A stretch of DNA of 64,000 nucleotides from positions 91,274 to 155,273 of the forward strand of contig NZ_BJDH01000010.1 of the NCBI RefSeq assembly GCF_005405005.1, read 5' to 3'. This stretch comes from Lactiplantibacillus daoliensis. Its GTDB lineage: Bacteria; Bacillota; Bacilli; Lactobacillales; Lactobacillaceae. Shown piece by piece: positions 1-9,546 of the stretch; the stretch's first letter is position 1; the number at the start of each line of letters is the position of its first letter. Made by a program: the position numbers and the translations under genes. Under the pieces are notes generated by a model. That model saw only the letters and a program-made list of their open reading frames with translations, made no database searches and was not told the origin of the DNA.

Positions 1-1106
1 CCATGATGGTCTTCGGTTTCCACCTGATTTCGGCCCAATGGTTTGTCCCATCCGTCTTCTTAGTTTGTGCGATTATCGGGACTTCAATCGGGAGTGCCTT
101 TACGATTATTTCGACCATCGGCATCGCGTTATTTGGTATTGGGACTACCATGGGGATTAATCCAGCGTTGATTGCTGGGGCAATTATCTCCGGTGCCATT
201 TTTGGGGATAAAACGTCCCCTCTTTCTGACTCTACTAATTTGGCAGCCGCTATCGCCGAAAGTGACCTATTTGATCACATCCGAAATCTCATGTGGTCCA
301 CGATTCCCGCCTTCGTTGTTTCACTAATCTTGTACACCGTGTTAGGCGCAGGCGCAGCGACTGAAACTCATCTTGGGAAAATTAATACAACCTTAGCCGT
401 TCTCAATCAAAACTTCACCATCAGCTGGTGGGCAGCATTACCTTTAATCGTGATGCTCGTATGTGCCATTCGAAAAGTCCCAGCAATTGCGACACTTCTA
501 ATAAACATTGCTTTAGCCATCGTCATGATTTTTAGCCAGAATCCGCGAACGCCCTTGGTCAAAATCGCGACGATGATTGAAACTGGTTTCGTTTCAAAAA
601 CGGGCAACGCCGGGGTGGATCAACTCCTATCACGTGGTGGAATCAGTGCAATGATGGGTACTGTTTCATTAATTTTATTAACCTTATCTTTGGGTGGTCT
701 GCTTATGCGTTTCAACTTGATTCAAACCGCCATGGTGCCGCTCGCCAAGCGTCTGCGAAGCGCCGGAATGACTGTTACCGCAACGATTTTAGCCGGGATT
801 GGCGTCAACGTATTCGTTGGTGAACAATACTTATCTGTCATTCTTCCCGGTAAAGCTTTCAAGAAGACCTTTAATGAACAAGGACTGGCTAATTTAGCAC
901 TAAGCCGGGTCCTAGAAGATGGCGGGACCGTCATCAACTACTTGATTCCTTGGGGTGTTGCTGGGGCATTTGCGGCAAACACGCTGGGCGTTTCAACCTT
1001 GGCTTACCTGCCATTCTGTTTCTTCAGCTTGTTATCGCCAGTCTTTTCCATTATTAGTGGCTTTACCGGTTGGGGACTCAAGCGTCAAAAGAGTGTTAAC
1101 CCTTAA
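1..1106 (+). CDS. nhaC: NhaC-family Na+/H+ antiporter, C-terminal part (cut by window start)
   Basis: About 367 residues are visible. The reading frame is open to the window edge, so the N-terminus lies outside; full NhaC proteins are roughly 450-480 residues. The fragment is almost entirely hydrophobic helices. It carries the family signature GDKTSPLSDSTN at about residues 68-79 and the later conserved stretches VFVGEQYLSVILPG and LEDGGTVINYLIPWG. The protein should sit in the cytoplasmic membrane and exchange Na+ (or, in relatives, malate/lactate) for protons. The ion specificity cannot be read from the sequence. No classical terminator follows; only an imperfect stem lies downstream. Confidence 0.88.
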   Translation, partial: MMVFGFHLISAQWFVPSVFLVCAIIGTSIGSAFTIISTIGIALFGIGTTMGINPALIAGAIISGAIFGDKTSPLSDSTNLAAAIAESDLFDHIRNLMWSTIPAFVVSLILYTVLGAGAATETHLGKINTTLAVLNQNFTISWWAALPLIVMLVCAIRKVPAIATLLINIALAIVMIFSQNPRTPLVKIATMIETGFVSKTGNAGVDQLLSRGGISAMMGTVSLILLTLSLGGLLMRFNLIQTAMVPLAKRLRSAGMTVTATILAGIGVNVFVGEQYLSVILPGKAFKKTFNEQGLANLALSRVLEDGGTVINYLIPWGVAGAFAANTLGVSTLAYLPFCFFSLLSPVFSIISGFTGWGLKRQKSVNP

Positions 1107-1141
1107 AAGCAAGCAAAAGCCCCCACTAAGTTAGTCAGCAA

Positions 1142-1175
1142 ACACAAGCTCGAATCCGATGGTCGCGGCTTGTGT
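1142..1175. other. Inverted repeat between nhaC and the quinone oxidoreductase
   Basis: ACACAAGC (1142-1149) pairs with GCTTGTGT (1168-1175). There is no T-run after it, so it is a poor intrinsic terminator. Its right arm overlaps the -35 of the next promoter, so it may be a protein-binding site instead. Confidence 0.35.
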
Positions 1176-1220
1176 AGATACCCATGCTCCCCCTACAATT
1201 AGATAAAAGGACTTTTTATC
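1170..1220 (+). promoter_or_regulatory. Promoter and operator-like palindrome of the quinone oxidoreductase gene
   Basis: A -35 TTGTGT (1170-1175) is separated by 18 bp from -10 TACAAT (1194-1199). Immediately downstream GATAAAA (1202-1208) and TTTTATC (1214-1220) form an inverted repeat at the expected transcription start, ahead of the AAGGAGGGGG ribosome binding site. The position suits a repressor operator or a 5' hairpin; the regulator is unknown. Confidence 0.5.
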
Positions 1221-1236
1221 AAGGAGGGGGCATACG

Positions 1237-2151
1237 ATGCTTGCATATGGTTATCGAAAATTTGGGGGACCCGCTGTCTTTGAAACACTTGATCAGCCGG
1301 CGTTAAAACCAGCAGCCAATCAAGTTATTATTACAACACTAGCACTCAATTTAAATGATGAGGATCGCATTGAACGCTTAGGCGCCAATGCGACTACCCC
1401 ATTACCAATGATTCCTGGTCACGATGTCGTTGGCCGCGTAACTCAAGTTGGCGCGGCGGTGACTGATCTGTCGATTGGTACTTTAGTGGCCGCACACACA
1501 GATCATGCTTACGCGGAACAAGTTTGTTTGGACGCTGACAGTACCGTCACCGTGCCTGACAATTTAACACCTGCCCAGGCTGTCAGCCTGATTACACCCG
1601 GAATTACAGCCTATAAAACGGTCCGTTATTTTGCAGATGTGCAACCAGATCAGACGGTGATTGTTAAAGGTGCCGCCGGTGGGGTAGGTTCACTAGTCGT
1701 CCAGTTAGCCAAACGGCTCGGTGCCAAAGTGATTGCCGTCGCCAGTCAACGACACGCCGACACTTTAACCGCATTAGGCGTTGACCAGTTTGTGGCCTAT
1801 GATCGACAAGATCCCGCCCATGTTCTAGCTGATTGTGGCGATGTCGTCATCAACGTAGCGTTGAATGGCGTCGATGGCAAAGCGGACTTGGCCATGGCCA
1901 AGTTTGACGCAACCATTGCGTCCATCGCGACCCGCTTACCAGCGACTAGTAAGTCCATTCGTTTCCGATCCATTCACGCAACTGACGCAATTTCTGACCA
2001 AGCCGCGTTGCAAATGCTCTTTAAACTATTAAGTACTGGTCAACTGCAGACCAATATCGGTTACCAATTACCGTTCAATCTGGCTGGCTTCATCCAAGGT
2101 CATGAACTATTGGATCAGCCACATAACGGTCGGATCGTGATTGAAAAATAA
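1237..2151 (+). CDS. Zinc-free MDR family NAD(P)H:quinone oxidoreductase
   Basis: The 304-residue protein belongs to the medium-chain dehydrogenase/reductase superfamily, quinone oxidoreductase branch. The GroES-like N-terminal half contains PMIPGHDVVGRV (about 58-68). The Rossmann half has the nucleotide-binding GAAGGVGS at 145-152. The structural and catalytic zinc cysteines of alcohol dehydrogenases are absent, which fits an NADPH-dependent quinone or enone reductase acting in the cytoplasm. Translation starts at ATG 1237 behind a strong AAGGAGGGGG site. It is a single-gene unit with its own promoter and a strong terminator. Substrate unknown. Confidence 0.85.
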   Translation: MLAYGYRKFGGPAVFETLDQPALKPAANQVIITTLALNLNDEDRIERLGANATTPLPMIPGHDVVGRVTQVGAAVTDLSIGTLVAAHTDHAYAEQVCLDADSTVTVPDNLTPAQAVSLITPGITAYKTVRYFADVQPDQTVIVKGAAGGVGSLVVQLAKRLGAKVIAVASQRHADTLTALGVDQFVAYDRQDPAHVLADCGDVVINVALNGVDGKADLAMAKFDATIASIATRLPATSKSIRFRSIHATDAISDQAALQMLFKLLSTGQLQTNIGYQLPFNLAGFIQGHELLDQPHNGRIVIEK

Positions 2152-2200
2152 AAAAATCGCACCTAGCCAGTCTTTTCAGACCATGCTAGGTGCGATTTTT
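2152..2200 (+). terminator. Intrinsic terminator after the quinone oxidoreductase
   Basis: AAATCGCACCTAGC and GCTAGGTGCGATTT form a 14-bp stem around a 17-nt loop, with A-runs before and T-runs after. Confidence 0.9.
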
Positions 2201-2209
2201 ATTTCATTC

Positions 2210-2386
2210 TAAGGGTTGAAAGACTCAAAAACATCACAAATGTCGCAGTACCAGTGACCCTTATGTCTAAAGTAGACTTGTCTAAATTCAGCGCTCCGTC
2301 AGTCAAAATCGGTGTGTGTGGGGGGCAAGGTTCAAGACGTTTCTGAGGCTTGAACCGGTCCCCTCGTCCGCATACTATCGGCAACA
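2210..2386 (-). repeat. Dispersed intergenic element, copy A (partial relative of the element at 36935-37248)
   Basis: Read on the minus strand, the stretch 2311-2210 aligns for about 100 bases with 36990-37092 on the plus strand, including TTTTGACTGACGGAG, CTACTTTAGA and ACTGGTACTNCGACATTT. By eye it is roughly three-quarters identical. Just upstream a perfect 8-bp hairpin GGTTCAAG/CTTGAACC (2329-2356) corresponds to the CCGGTCAAG...AAACAGTCTT portion of the other copy. The terminal inverted repeats and long right-hand stem of the other copy are not evident here, so copy A looks truncated or diverged. It also lies where a sacR terminator would be expected. Confidence 0.6.
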
Positions 2387-2488
2387 ACCGGAAGCGGCAG
2401 TAATCAACTAGTTTCCACTGCCTGATTATTGACATAAGGGCGCAATTGATTGCCAGCATCTTCGGCACAGTTACTAATCATTAACAAT

Positions 2489-3469
2489 CTATGCAGTGAT
2501 ACCTTTAATTAATTTCACTGGCAAAACATACTTTTCTTCTAAGGTGCAGTTTGCATCGGCAATCCGTTGTAATAATAGCGATACTAGCAACGTACTAATA
2601 TCAGCTAACGGTTGCTCAATCGTCGTCAGATTAGGATGATAGTTACGAATCAATGCGGTCCCATCGTAACCCACTAACCGTAAATCCGTTGGAATCGTTA
2701 ATTTTAATTGTTGGGCGACATTCGCCGTCAGCAAAGCCGTTAAGTCATCACTACAAAAAACACCATTATAAGCATGATTCTCTAAAATCGTCCGAATTTC
2801 CATCGTTTTTAGCGCCGGTGACAATTCAAATGGCAACTCATGGACATGTGGGGTTAGTCCTTGCTGCTTCAAATAGGCTTCATAGCCTTCTCGCCGGCCG
2901 TTCGTTGGCGAACCCGCATGACTTTTACCCGTAAAAATTGCAATCTTATCGGCGCCAGCTTGTTGCAAGGTTTGCGCGGCTAACCAGCCACCGTTAAAGT
3001 TGTCCGAACTCACAATAGGGACATTATCTGACAAATAGCGGTCAAATGAAATAATCGGCAGACCATATTGTTGGTATTCTTCAATCCCGAGATTATGCGC
3101 CCCCGCAATAATGCCATCAACTTGGTTAGCCATCAACATCTGCAAGTAATCTCGTTCCTTTTGCGGATCATCCGCACTATTACAAAGAATCACCTTATAG
3201 TTTTTCGCAAATAGTAATTTTTCTATCCGAGAAACGAGTTCCGCAAAGAATGGGTTACTGATATCTGAAAAAATCAGGCCGACTAATTGCGTATTTTTTC
3301 CTTGTAATGACCGAGCCATATTATTTGGTTGATAATGTAACTCTCGCATCGCTGCGAATACTTTTTGTTTAGTTTTTTCACTGAGATAGCCGTGATCGTT
3401 AATCACCCGCGAGACAGTCGTCACCGACACACCCGCAAGCTGGGCCACATCGTTCAATTTTGGTTTCAT
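2489..3469 (-). CDS. sacR: LacI-family sucrose operon repressor
   Basis: The 326-residue LacI/GalR regulator has an N-terminal helix-turn-helix and hinge (residues 1-60, starting MKPKLNDVAQLAGVSVTTVS) followed by a periplasmic-binding-protein-like effector domain. I chose ATG 3469 because TTGGAG precedes it by 8 nt and the homology begins there; an upstream in-frame start would overlap sacA. It lies 20 nt downstream of sacA in the same direction, so the two are probably cotranscribed and the repressor limits its own synthesis. Likely targets are the similar operators at 5002-5017 and 5091-5106. The effector is inferred to be sucrose, sucrose-6-phosphate or fructose. Confidence 0.88.
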   Translation of the reverse strand: MKPKLNDVAQLAGVSVTTVSRVINDHGYLSEKTKQKVFAAMRELHYQPNNMARSLQGKNTQLVGLIFSDISNPFFAELVSRIEKLLFAKNYKVILCNSADDPQKERDYLQMLMANQVDGIIAGAHNLGIEEYQQYGLPIISFDRYLSDNVPIVSSDNFNGGWLAAQTLQQAGADKIAIFTGKSHAGSPTNGRREGYEAYLKQQGLTPHVHELPFELSPALKTMEIRTILENHAYNGVFCSDDLTALLTANVAQQLKLTIPTDLRLVGYDGTALIRNYHPNLTTIEQPLADISTLLVSLLLQRIADANCTLEEKYVLPVKLIKGITA

Positions 3470-3489
3470 CTCAACCGCTCCAATAATTC

Positions 3490-4938
3490 TTATTTGCGCC
3501 AATCCCAGACCGTTCCACTCACTGCTGCAACATTACCAGCTAGTTGTAGTTGCGTCGCAGCATCATCCAAGAAGAACCGGCCGGTCATGGTTGTATAGCC
3601 ATTATTAATATAGCATTCAAAAACTGAGACATCTATGATGAGTCGCAGTTTAAGGGCACTATGCGGCTTAACTTGTGTTGTCCGCGTTTGACCATACTTC
3701 TCACCAAAGGGATGACCAGTATGACTACGGTCAATCGCGACTGTGCCGGCTTGTGAATCTAAATCAATTAATAAATAGTGATCGGCGTCGGTCGTCGCGA
3801 CCTTTAGCCGGACTTGTTCATCTGCTTCAAGGGTAAATTCTGTTTCAAATGTCGCTGGGAGGTCAATGACTTTAGCCTGAATTGGTTGCGCGGTTGCGCG
3901 TAATTTTTTCGTCTCAGCAACTGGATTTTGATATAAATGATTATCTTTTAAAGTCAGTTCTTTCACTAAACTGAGACAATGGGCCCAGTTTTCAGCGTCA
4001 GTCGGATACGAAATTTCTGGTAAGCCAATCCAGCTCACTGCTAACGCCCGGCCATCTGGGGCATTGAATGCTTCCGTTGCATAAACATCAAAGCCTGCGT
4101 CTAATTGGGTCGGCGCAGCCGCAGCCGTAAAGTTAACTTGGTCTAAATCAAGCCGCTGACCAATTAAGGAAATATTCGGATAAATATTTTGATAATCGAG
4201 GGTTGTTTTGGGTAATCCTTGGGGACAGAAGATTAAGACTGGTTGTCCATTAATTTCGACTAAGTTAGGACATTCAACCATATAGCCACGTAGATTCGCT
4301 GGCAAGTTAAGTTCACCCTGTAACGCCCACTGCTTTAAATCTGAACTATGGTAAAGTAACGCCGCACCAACCTCAGCCGTTGTTTGGGCCCCAATCAACG
4401 CGTAATACTCACCATCGCGTTCAAATAAATATGGATCACGAAACGACGAAGTATAGCCAGTGGGGGCTGAACTAATCATTGGTGGCGTGACTTTCTGAAC
4501 CTGATTATTTTTATCCATCCAAGCACCAATCTGGTATGAATGGCGTTGCCAATCGGCGTCACGAACATTGCCGGTGTACATCATAAACAAGCGCTCTCCC
4601 ACTGGTAACGCCGTCCCAGTATAGGCACCATGAGAATCATATTTAGAATCTGGCTGAATCACTAAACCCTCATCATGCCAATGGTTCAAGTCCGTTGAAA
4701 TCAGATGTTGCCAAGCTTTCAAACCGTGAACGGGACCATATGGAAAAACTTGATAGGATAAATGCCATTGATTATTAAAATAAGAAAAGCCATTGGGATC
4801 ATTTAGTAAGCCGGAAGCCGGTTGAATGTGATGTTGTAGTCGCCATTTAGACTTAGCGACTTGTTTACGTAAAGTTGGTAAAGTTTCCTTGGGCCACGCC
4901 TTATATGAGGTATATCTCGTTTCACGATTCCAAATCAT
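3490..4938 (-). CDS. sacA: GH32 sucrose-6-phosphate hydrolase
   Basis: The 482-residue protein has the three GH32 active-site blocks: LNDPNGF at 45-51 with nucleophile D47, FRDP at 166-169, and VECPNL near 221-226 with the acid/base glutamate. A C-terminal beta-sandwich follows. It has no signal peptide, so it acts in the cytoplasm on PTS-imported sucrose-6-phosphate, releasing glucose-6-phosphate and fructose. GGAGGAG precedes ATG 4938 by 9 nt. It is transcribed divergently from the EIIBCA gene and precedes sacR. No fructokinase gene is present nearby, so fructose must be phosphorylated by an enzyme encoded elsewhere. Confidence 0.93.
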   Translation of the reverse strand: MIWNRETRYTSYKAWPKETLPTLRKQVAKSKWRLQHHIQPASGLLNDPNGFSYFNNQWHLSYQVFPYGPVHGLKAWQHLISTDLNHWHDEGLVIQPDSKYDSHGAYTGTALPVGERLFMMYTGNVRDADWQRHSYQIGAWMDKNNQVQKVTPPMISSAPTGYTSSFRDPYLFERDGEYYALIGAQTTAEVGAALLYHSSDLKQWALQGELNLPANLRGYMVECPNLVEINGQPVLIFCPQGLPKTTLDYQNIYPNISLIGQRLDLDQVNFTAAAAPTQLDAGFDVYATEAFNAPDGRALAVSWIGLPEISYPTDAENWAHCLSLVKELTLKDNHLYQNPVAETKKLRATAQPIQAKVIDLPATFETEFTLEADEQVRLKVATTDADHYLLIDLDSQAGTVAIDRSHTGHPFGEKYGQTRTTQVKPHSALKLRLIIDVSVFECYINNGYTTMTGRFFLDDAATQLQLAGNVAAVSGTVWDWRK

Positions 4939-4977
4939 TATTTAAAACTCCTCCGATTGTTAATTTAAGTTGACCCC

Positions 4978-5017
4978 ATTATAAAACCGCTTACAACTGT
5001 ATGTCAAACGTTTATCA
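4978..5017 (-). promoter_or_regulatory. sacA promoter with overlapping operator/cre
   Basis: On the minus strand -35 TTGACA (5007-5002) and -10 TATAAT (4983-4978) are separated by 18 bp. The -35 is embedded in TGATAAACGTTTGACA (5017-5002), which nearly matches TGGCAAACGCTTGACA on the PTS side. Both fit the general shape of LacI-family and CcpA sites, so SacR and CcpA cannot be told apart by eye. Confidence 0.75.
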
Positions 5018-5090
5018 TTTTTATACTAATTTTATGCTGCTTTCTGCTAAATCGCCGTTATCAGTATCTTTTTTAGCTAAAATGTTTTTG

Positions 5091-5153
5091 TGGCAAACGC
5101 TTGACATAAATTCAAAACTTGTTATGATTGGTTTTGTAAAGCGCTTGCAAAAC
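5091..5153 (+). promoter_or_regulatory. EIIBCA promoter with two operators
   Basis: -35 TTGACA (5101-5106) and -10 TATGAT (5123-5128) have a 16-bp spacer. Operator 1, TGGCAAACGCTTGACA (5091-5106), overlaps the -35. Operator 2 is an imperfect palindrome at 5131-5153 whose outer arms GTTTTG/CAAAAC are perfect around AGCGCT, just after the -10. This two-site layout suits tight repression, with possible catabolite control. Confidence 0.75.
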
Positions 5154-5195
5154 GAAAACTTTTAAATTAGCAAAACTCAAAAGGAGTGGTCTTAA

Positions 5196-7154
5196 ATGAA
5201 CCATCAAGAAGTTGCGAATCGCGTCTTAGCTGCGATTGGTAAAAACAATATCCAAGCTGCCGCCCACTGTGCGACTCGTTTACGGTTAGTCATCAAGGAT
5301 GAATCTAAAATTAACCAAAAAGCTTTAGATGATGACCCAGATGTTAAAGGAACCTTTGAAACCAACGGTCAATATCAAATTATCATCGGCCCTGGTGATG
5401 TCGATCACGTCTACGATGCGCTCATTGCTGAAACCGGTCTCAAAGAAGCTACTCCCGACGACATTAAAGCCGTTGCCAGTGCTGGTCAAAAACGTAATCC
5501 ATTAATGGACTTTCTTAAAGTGCTATCAGATATTTTTATTCCTATTATTCCAGCGTTGGTCGCTGGTGGGCTATTAATGGCTTTAAACAACGTTTTAACG
5601 GCTGAACACTTATTCATGGCAAAATCAGTCGTTGAAGTTTATCCCGGCGTCAAAGGGATTGCTGAAATGATCAACGCCATGGCCAGTGCACCGTTCACAT
5701 TCTTGCCAATCCTGTTAGGCTTCTCAGCCACGAAACGATTTGGTGGGAACCCCTACTTAGGGGCCGCCATGGGGATGATTATGGTCTTACCAGACTTAGT
5801 CAACGGCTACAGCGTTGCTGCAACCATGGCTGCTGGTAAAATGCCTTATTGGAACGTCTTCGGTTTACACATTTCACAAGCCGGCTACCAAGGCCAAGTT
5901 TTACCCGTTTTAGCAGTTGCCTTCATCTTGGCAACCTTGGAAAAATTCTTCCACAAACATATCAAAGGGGCCTTCGACTTTACGTTTACCCCAATGTTCT
6001 CAATTGTTATTACCGGTTTCTTAACTTTCACGATTGTCGGCCCAGTCTTACGAACGGTCAGTGACGCCTTAACAAATGGTTTAGTTGGCCTCTATAACAC
6101 GACTGGCTGGATTGGAATGGGGATCTTCGGGCTCTTATATTCCGCGATTGTCATTACTGGGTTACACCAAACTTTCCCAGCCATCGAAACACAGTTGCTC
6201 GCTAACGTTGCTAAAACTGGTGGTTCATTCATCTTCCCAGTTGCTTCCATGGCTAACATTGGTCAAGGGGCCGCAACTTTAGCCATCTTCTTCGCTACTA
6301 AGAGTCAAAAACAAAAGGCTTTGACGTCATCAGCCGGCCTATCAGCGTTACTTGGGATTACTGAACCGGCTATCTTCGGGGTCAACTTGAAGATGAAGTT
6401 TCCATTCGTCTTTGGAGCAATTGCTTCTGGGATTGCCTGTGTCTTCTTAGGGTTATTCCACGTTTTGGCTGTTGCGATGGGACCTGCATCCGTCATCGGC
6501 TTTATCTCAATTGCGTCAAAATCAATTACAGCATTCATGTTAAGTGCTGTAATCTCATTTATCGTTGCCTTCATCCCAACCTTCGTTTATGCAAAACGGA
6601 CCTTAGGTGATGACACTGACCAAGTTGAAACACCAAGTACTTCAACCACGCCAGTCGCTAGCTTAGTTAGTGACGAAGTCTTAGCTGCACCAGTTAGTGG
6701 GACTGCTGAAAGTCTCCGCGATGTTAAGGATCAAGTTTTCTCTGCTGAAATTATGGGTAAAGGTGCGGCATTCATCCCAACCGATGACCAAGTCTTAGCT
6801 CCGGCTGACGGGACCATTACCGTCACTTATGATAGTAAACATGCTTATGGGATTAAAACTACCGATGGTGCCGAAGTCCTCATTCATTTAGGTCTCGACA
6901 CGGTCAATTTAAACGGTGAACACTTCACCACTAACGTTAAAAAGGGTGATACCGTTCATCAAGGTGATTTACTAGGAACTTTCGATGTAAAAGCGCTAAA
7001 AGCTGCTAACTATGATCCAACGGTTATGCTCGTCATCACGAATACCGCTGACTATGCAAACGTTGAACGTCTAAAAGCACAACAAGTTACCGCCGGTGAT
7101 CAGATTGTTGCTTTGACTGAACCAGCACAAACTGGTGTTGCTGCTGCGATCTAA
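5196..7154 (+). CDS. pts1BCA: Sucrose-type PTS transporter, EIIBCA fusion
   Basis: The 652-residue membrane protein contains three fused PTS domains. The IIB domain comes first, with phosphocysteine C25 in AAHCATRLR. The hydrophobic IIC channel follows (about 105-470). A glucose-type IIA domain is at the C-terminus (about 500-640), with the phosphohistidine at about H564 in LIHLGLDTV. It imports and phosphorylates sucrose or related glucosides using HPr phosphate. Sucrose is inferred from the divergent sacA-sacR. The next gene is a GH36 alpha-galactosidase 20 nt downstream, so alpha-galactosides such as raffinose or melibiose are possible additional substrates of the locus. Start ATG 5196 follows AAAAGGAGTGG. 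Confidence 0.92.
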   Translation: MNHQEVANRVLAAIGKNNIQAAAHCATRLRLVIKDESKINQKALDDDPDVKGTFETNGQYQIIIGPGDVDHVYDALIAETGLKEATPDDIKAVASAGQKRNPLMDFLKVLSDIFIPIIPALVAGGLLMALNNVLTAEHLFMAKSVVEVYPGVKGIAEMINAMASAPFTFLPILLGFSATKRFGGNPYLGAAMGMIMVLPDLVNGYSVAATMAAGKMPYWNVFGLHISQAGYQGQVLPVLAVAFILATLEKFFHKHIKGAFDFTFTPMFSIVITGFLTFTIVGPVLRTVSDALTNGLVGLYNTTGWIGMGIFGLLYSAIVITGLHQTFPAIETQLLANVAKTGGSFIFPVASMANIGQGAATLAIFFATKSQKQKALTSSAGLSALLGITEPAIFGVNLKMKFPFVFGAIASGIACVFLGLFHVLAVAMGPASVIGFISIASKSITAFMLSAVISFIVAFIPTFVYAKRTLGDDTDQVETPSTSTTPVASLVSDEVLAAPVSGTAESLRDVKDQVFSAEIMGKGAAFIPTDDQVLAPADGTITVTYDSKHAYGIKTTDGAEVLIHLGLDTVNLNGEHFTTNVKKGDTVHQGDLLGTFDVKALKAANYDPTVMLVITNTADYANVERLKAQQVTAGDQIVALTEPAQTGVAAAI

Positions 7155-7174
7155 CTTGCTAAGGAGGGTTGAGT

Positions 7175-9343
7175 TTGCCCGTTGAAGTCGATAAAAAAAC
7201 TGGTTTAATCAACCTTTATAACGATCAAATCAGCTATGTTATTCAAATCTTGGACCATCGTTACCCAGTACACCGTTACTTTGGGACCGTCTTAACTGAT
7301 ATGACGACATTGCCACCATTACCAACTGGTAATCATGCTTTTGCTGTTGATACACAACCGGACTTTCCATATTCAGTGACTTCGCTGCCTTTAGAATACT
7401 CGACGATTGGTAGCGGCGATTATCGTCAACCGGGGTACCTGATTACGTCCCCTGCCGGTCAATTATTACCAATTTTGACCGCCACTGGCATCACAGTAAC
7501 TGAAAAGCCACTCAACTTGACGCAATTACCGCCGACAGTCGCTAAAGGCACGGCTGTGACAACCCTAATCATTCATTTAGCTGATCCAGTGACGGGGCTC
7601 AATCTCGACTTAAATTATACAATTTTTGAACATACAGCTTTAATTTTACGTAGTACCACGGTGATAAATCACGGAACCGCATCCCTTACGCTAAACGCTA
7701 TCAATAGCCTGCAATTAGACTTGGCCGATGACCAATACGATGCACTAACTTTTAACGGCACGCATGCGCACGAAGCCAATCCAACACTTGCCCCATTGCG
7801 TCCCGGCATACAATGTCAACGTAGTTTGCGTGGGACTAGTGGGCCGCAACAACAACCTTTTATGGGATTAGCACGACCGCAAGCGACCGAATTTAGTGGT
7901 GAGGTCTTGGGAACGGCCCTCGTTTGGAGCGGTAATTTTCAGGCCGCAGTCGAAGTCGATCAGTACGCACATTCACGGCTAACACTAGGGCTTGAACCAA
8001 CCACCTTTCAGTGGCAACTGACACCAGGCACGTCCTTTCAATCACCGGAAGCCATTTTAACTTGGTCGATGGATGGGTTCAACGGCTTATCACAAGTCTT
8101 TCATGACTTCGGTAATCAGCTGCAACCAAGCCTAACTCCGGATCCAATTGCGATAAACACCTGGGAAAGTGACTTCTTTGACGTTGACGCTACCAAGGTT
8201 CGCCAACTGATTGACCAAGCAACTGATTTGGGACTAGAGATGGTCGTCGTTGATGATGGTTGGTTCGTAAATCGTCATGGTGAAAATGGTCAGCTTGGAG
8301 ACTGGCAAGTTGATTCGGTTAAATTTCCGCAGGGCTTGCGGCCACTAGCTGATCAGGCTCATCAACAGGGCCTTAAATTCGGCTTATGGCTTGAGCCGGA
8401 AATGGTTACGACCAACAGTCAGCTGTACCGTGACCACCCCGATTGGGCGTTACATTATCAACAGCGCGCCCCAATCACGGCGCGGCATCAGTTAGTCCTA
8501 GATTTGTCACAACCAGCTGTTCAAGAACATTTATTAACCACAATCATCGAGCTGATTGAAACCAACCAACTAGATTATTTGAAATGGGACATGAACCGTC
8601 ATTTAACCCAAGTTGGCAATGACCTTTTGCCTGGAAACCAACAAGGTGAATTATATTATCGCTACGTGACTGGTCTCTATAGGCTTTTGACCAAATTACG
8701 TGCTCACTTTCCGGCACTGATCATCGAAAATTGCTCTGCTGGCGGCGGTCGACTAGATTTTGGGATGCTGGCCTACACCAATCAAACGTGGTTAAGTGAC
8801 CTGACCGACCCAGTTGATCGTGCTAAAATCGAAAATGGTTTCAGCTATCTATTTCCACCATCTTGCTTTAGCACGCATGTCTCGGCATCGCCTAATGGTC
8901 AGAATGGCCGCGTAACACCTTTACAGACGCGACTGAACTTAGCCTCAATTGGGAATCTAGGCTTTGAACTAGCTTTAGAAAACTTAACCCCTGCCGAACA
9001 GCAACGCGTAATAGCTCAAGTTAACCAGTCAAAGCGCTGGCGGTCAGCTTTCAATGACGCCCGCTTTTATCGGCTCACAGACTGGCGAGACCAGCCAGAT
9101 TATCAGGCTTGGTTGCTAGTCACTCGTGATCAACAACAAGCGCTCTGTTTTTATACAAGGAGCTTAAGCTCGGCAGTCAAGGTTTCTACCCAGCTTCCAC
9201 TGCACTACCTTGCAGATCAACGTCACTATCTCGTGAATGGTCACTCATATGCAGGACATGGCTTAAACCAAGTTGGTCTAACGATTTTACCCGCTAAACA
9301 AGATTTTGAAAGTCAGCTCATTTGGTTACAAGCTACCGACTAA
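7175..9343 (+). CDS. GH36 alpha-galactosidase
   Basis: The 722-residue enzyme has the GH36 beta-sandwich N-terminal domain, a barrel with VVVDDGWF, nucleophile D472 in YLKWDMNRH, and acid/base D542 in WLSDLTD, then a C-terminal sandwich. It hydrolyses terminal alpha-1,6-galactosides such as melibiose, raffinose and stachyose. It lacks a signal peptide and is cytoplasmic. The start is the TTG at 7175: AAGGAGGG ends 6 nt before it, whereas an in-frame TTG at 7169 would sit on the ribosome binding site. It is cotranscribed with EIIBCA. Many lactobacilli keep the alpha-galactosidase with a lactose/raffinose permease, so coupling to a sucrose PTS is notable. Confidence 0.92.
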   Translation: MPVEVDKKTGLINLYNDQISYVIQILDHRYPVHRYFGTVLTDMTTLPPLPTGNHAFAVDTQPDFPYSVTSLPLEYSTIGSGDYRQPGYLITSPAGQLLPILTATGITVTEKPLNLTQLPPTVAKGTAVTTLIIHLADPVTGLNLDLNYTIFEHTALILRSTTVINHGTASLTLNAINSLQLDLADDQYDALTFNGTHAHEANPTLAPLRPGIQCQRSLRGTSGPQQQPFMGLARPQATEFSGEVLGTALVWSGNFQAAVEVDQYAHSRLTLGLEPTTFQWQLTPGTSFQSPEAILTWSMDGFNGLSQVFHDFGNQLQPSLTPDPIAINTWESDFFDVDATKVRQLIDQATDLGLEMVVVDDGWFVNRHGENGQLGDWQVDSVKFPQGLRPLADQAHQQGLKFGLWLEPEMVTTNSQLYRDHPDWALHYQQRAPITARHQLVLDLSQPAVQEHLLTTIIELIETNQLDYLKWDMNRHLTQVGNDLLPGNQQGELYYRYVTGLYRLLTKLRAHFPALIIENCSAGGGRLDFGMLAYTNQTWLSDLTDPVDRAKIENGFSYLFPPSCFSTHVSASPNGQNGRVTPLQTRLNLASIGNLGFELALENLTPAEQQRVIAQVNQSKRWRSAFNDARFYRLTDWRDQPDYQAWLLVTRDQQQALCFYTRSLSSAVKVSTQLPLHYLADQRHYLVNGHSYAGHGLNQVGLTILPAKQDFESQLIWLQATD

Positions 9344-9499
9344 AATTGACGTGCTTGCCGTCCAAATGTTTAAATCTTTACATTTTCCATACACAAGCTA
9401 CATGAAAACTATGTATTGATTAGGTATATTTAATCATGAATCAACGCAACACCCCCTGAGGTATTTTTTGAGCGCAATTTGCGAGCTTTCGTAACGAAA

Positions 9500-9541
9500 A
9501 GCGCCCGCACGACTTTTAACGGTCGTGCGGGCGCCTTTTTA
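9500..9541. terminator. Bidirectional terminator between alpha-galactosidase and GH13 genes
   Basis: A GC-rich 13-bp stem, GCGCCCGCACGAC with GTCGTGCGGGCGC, is flanked by AAAA and TTTTT, so it can end both converging operons. Confidence 0.92.
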
Positions 9542-9546
9542 TTAAG

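Noticed and set aside
2199..2468. An 89-codon minus-strand reading frame
   Set aside because: No ribosome binding site, and it lies over the dispersed element; the shared core better explains the conserved peptide-like pattern. A relic coding origin remains possible.
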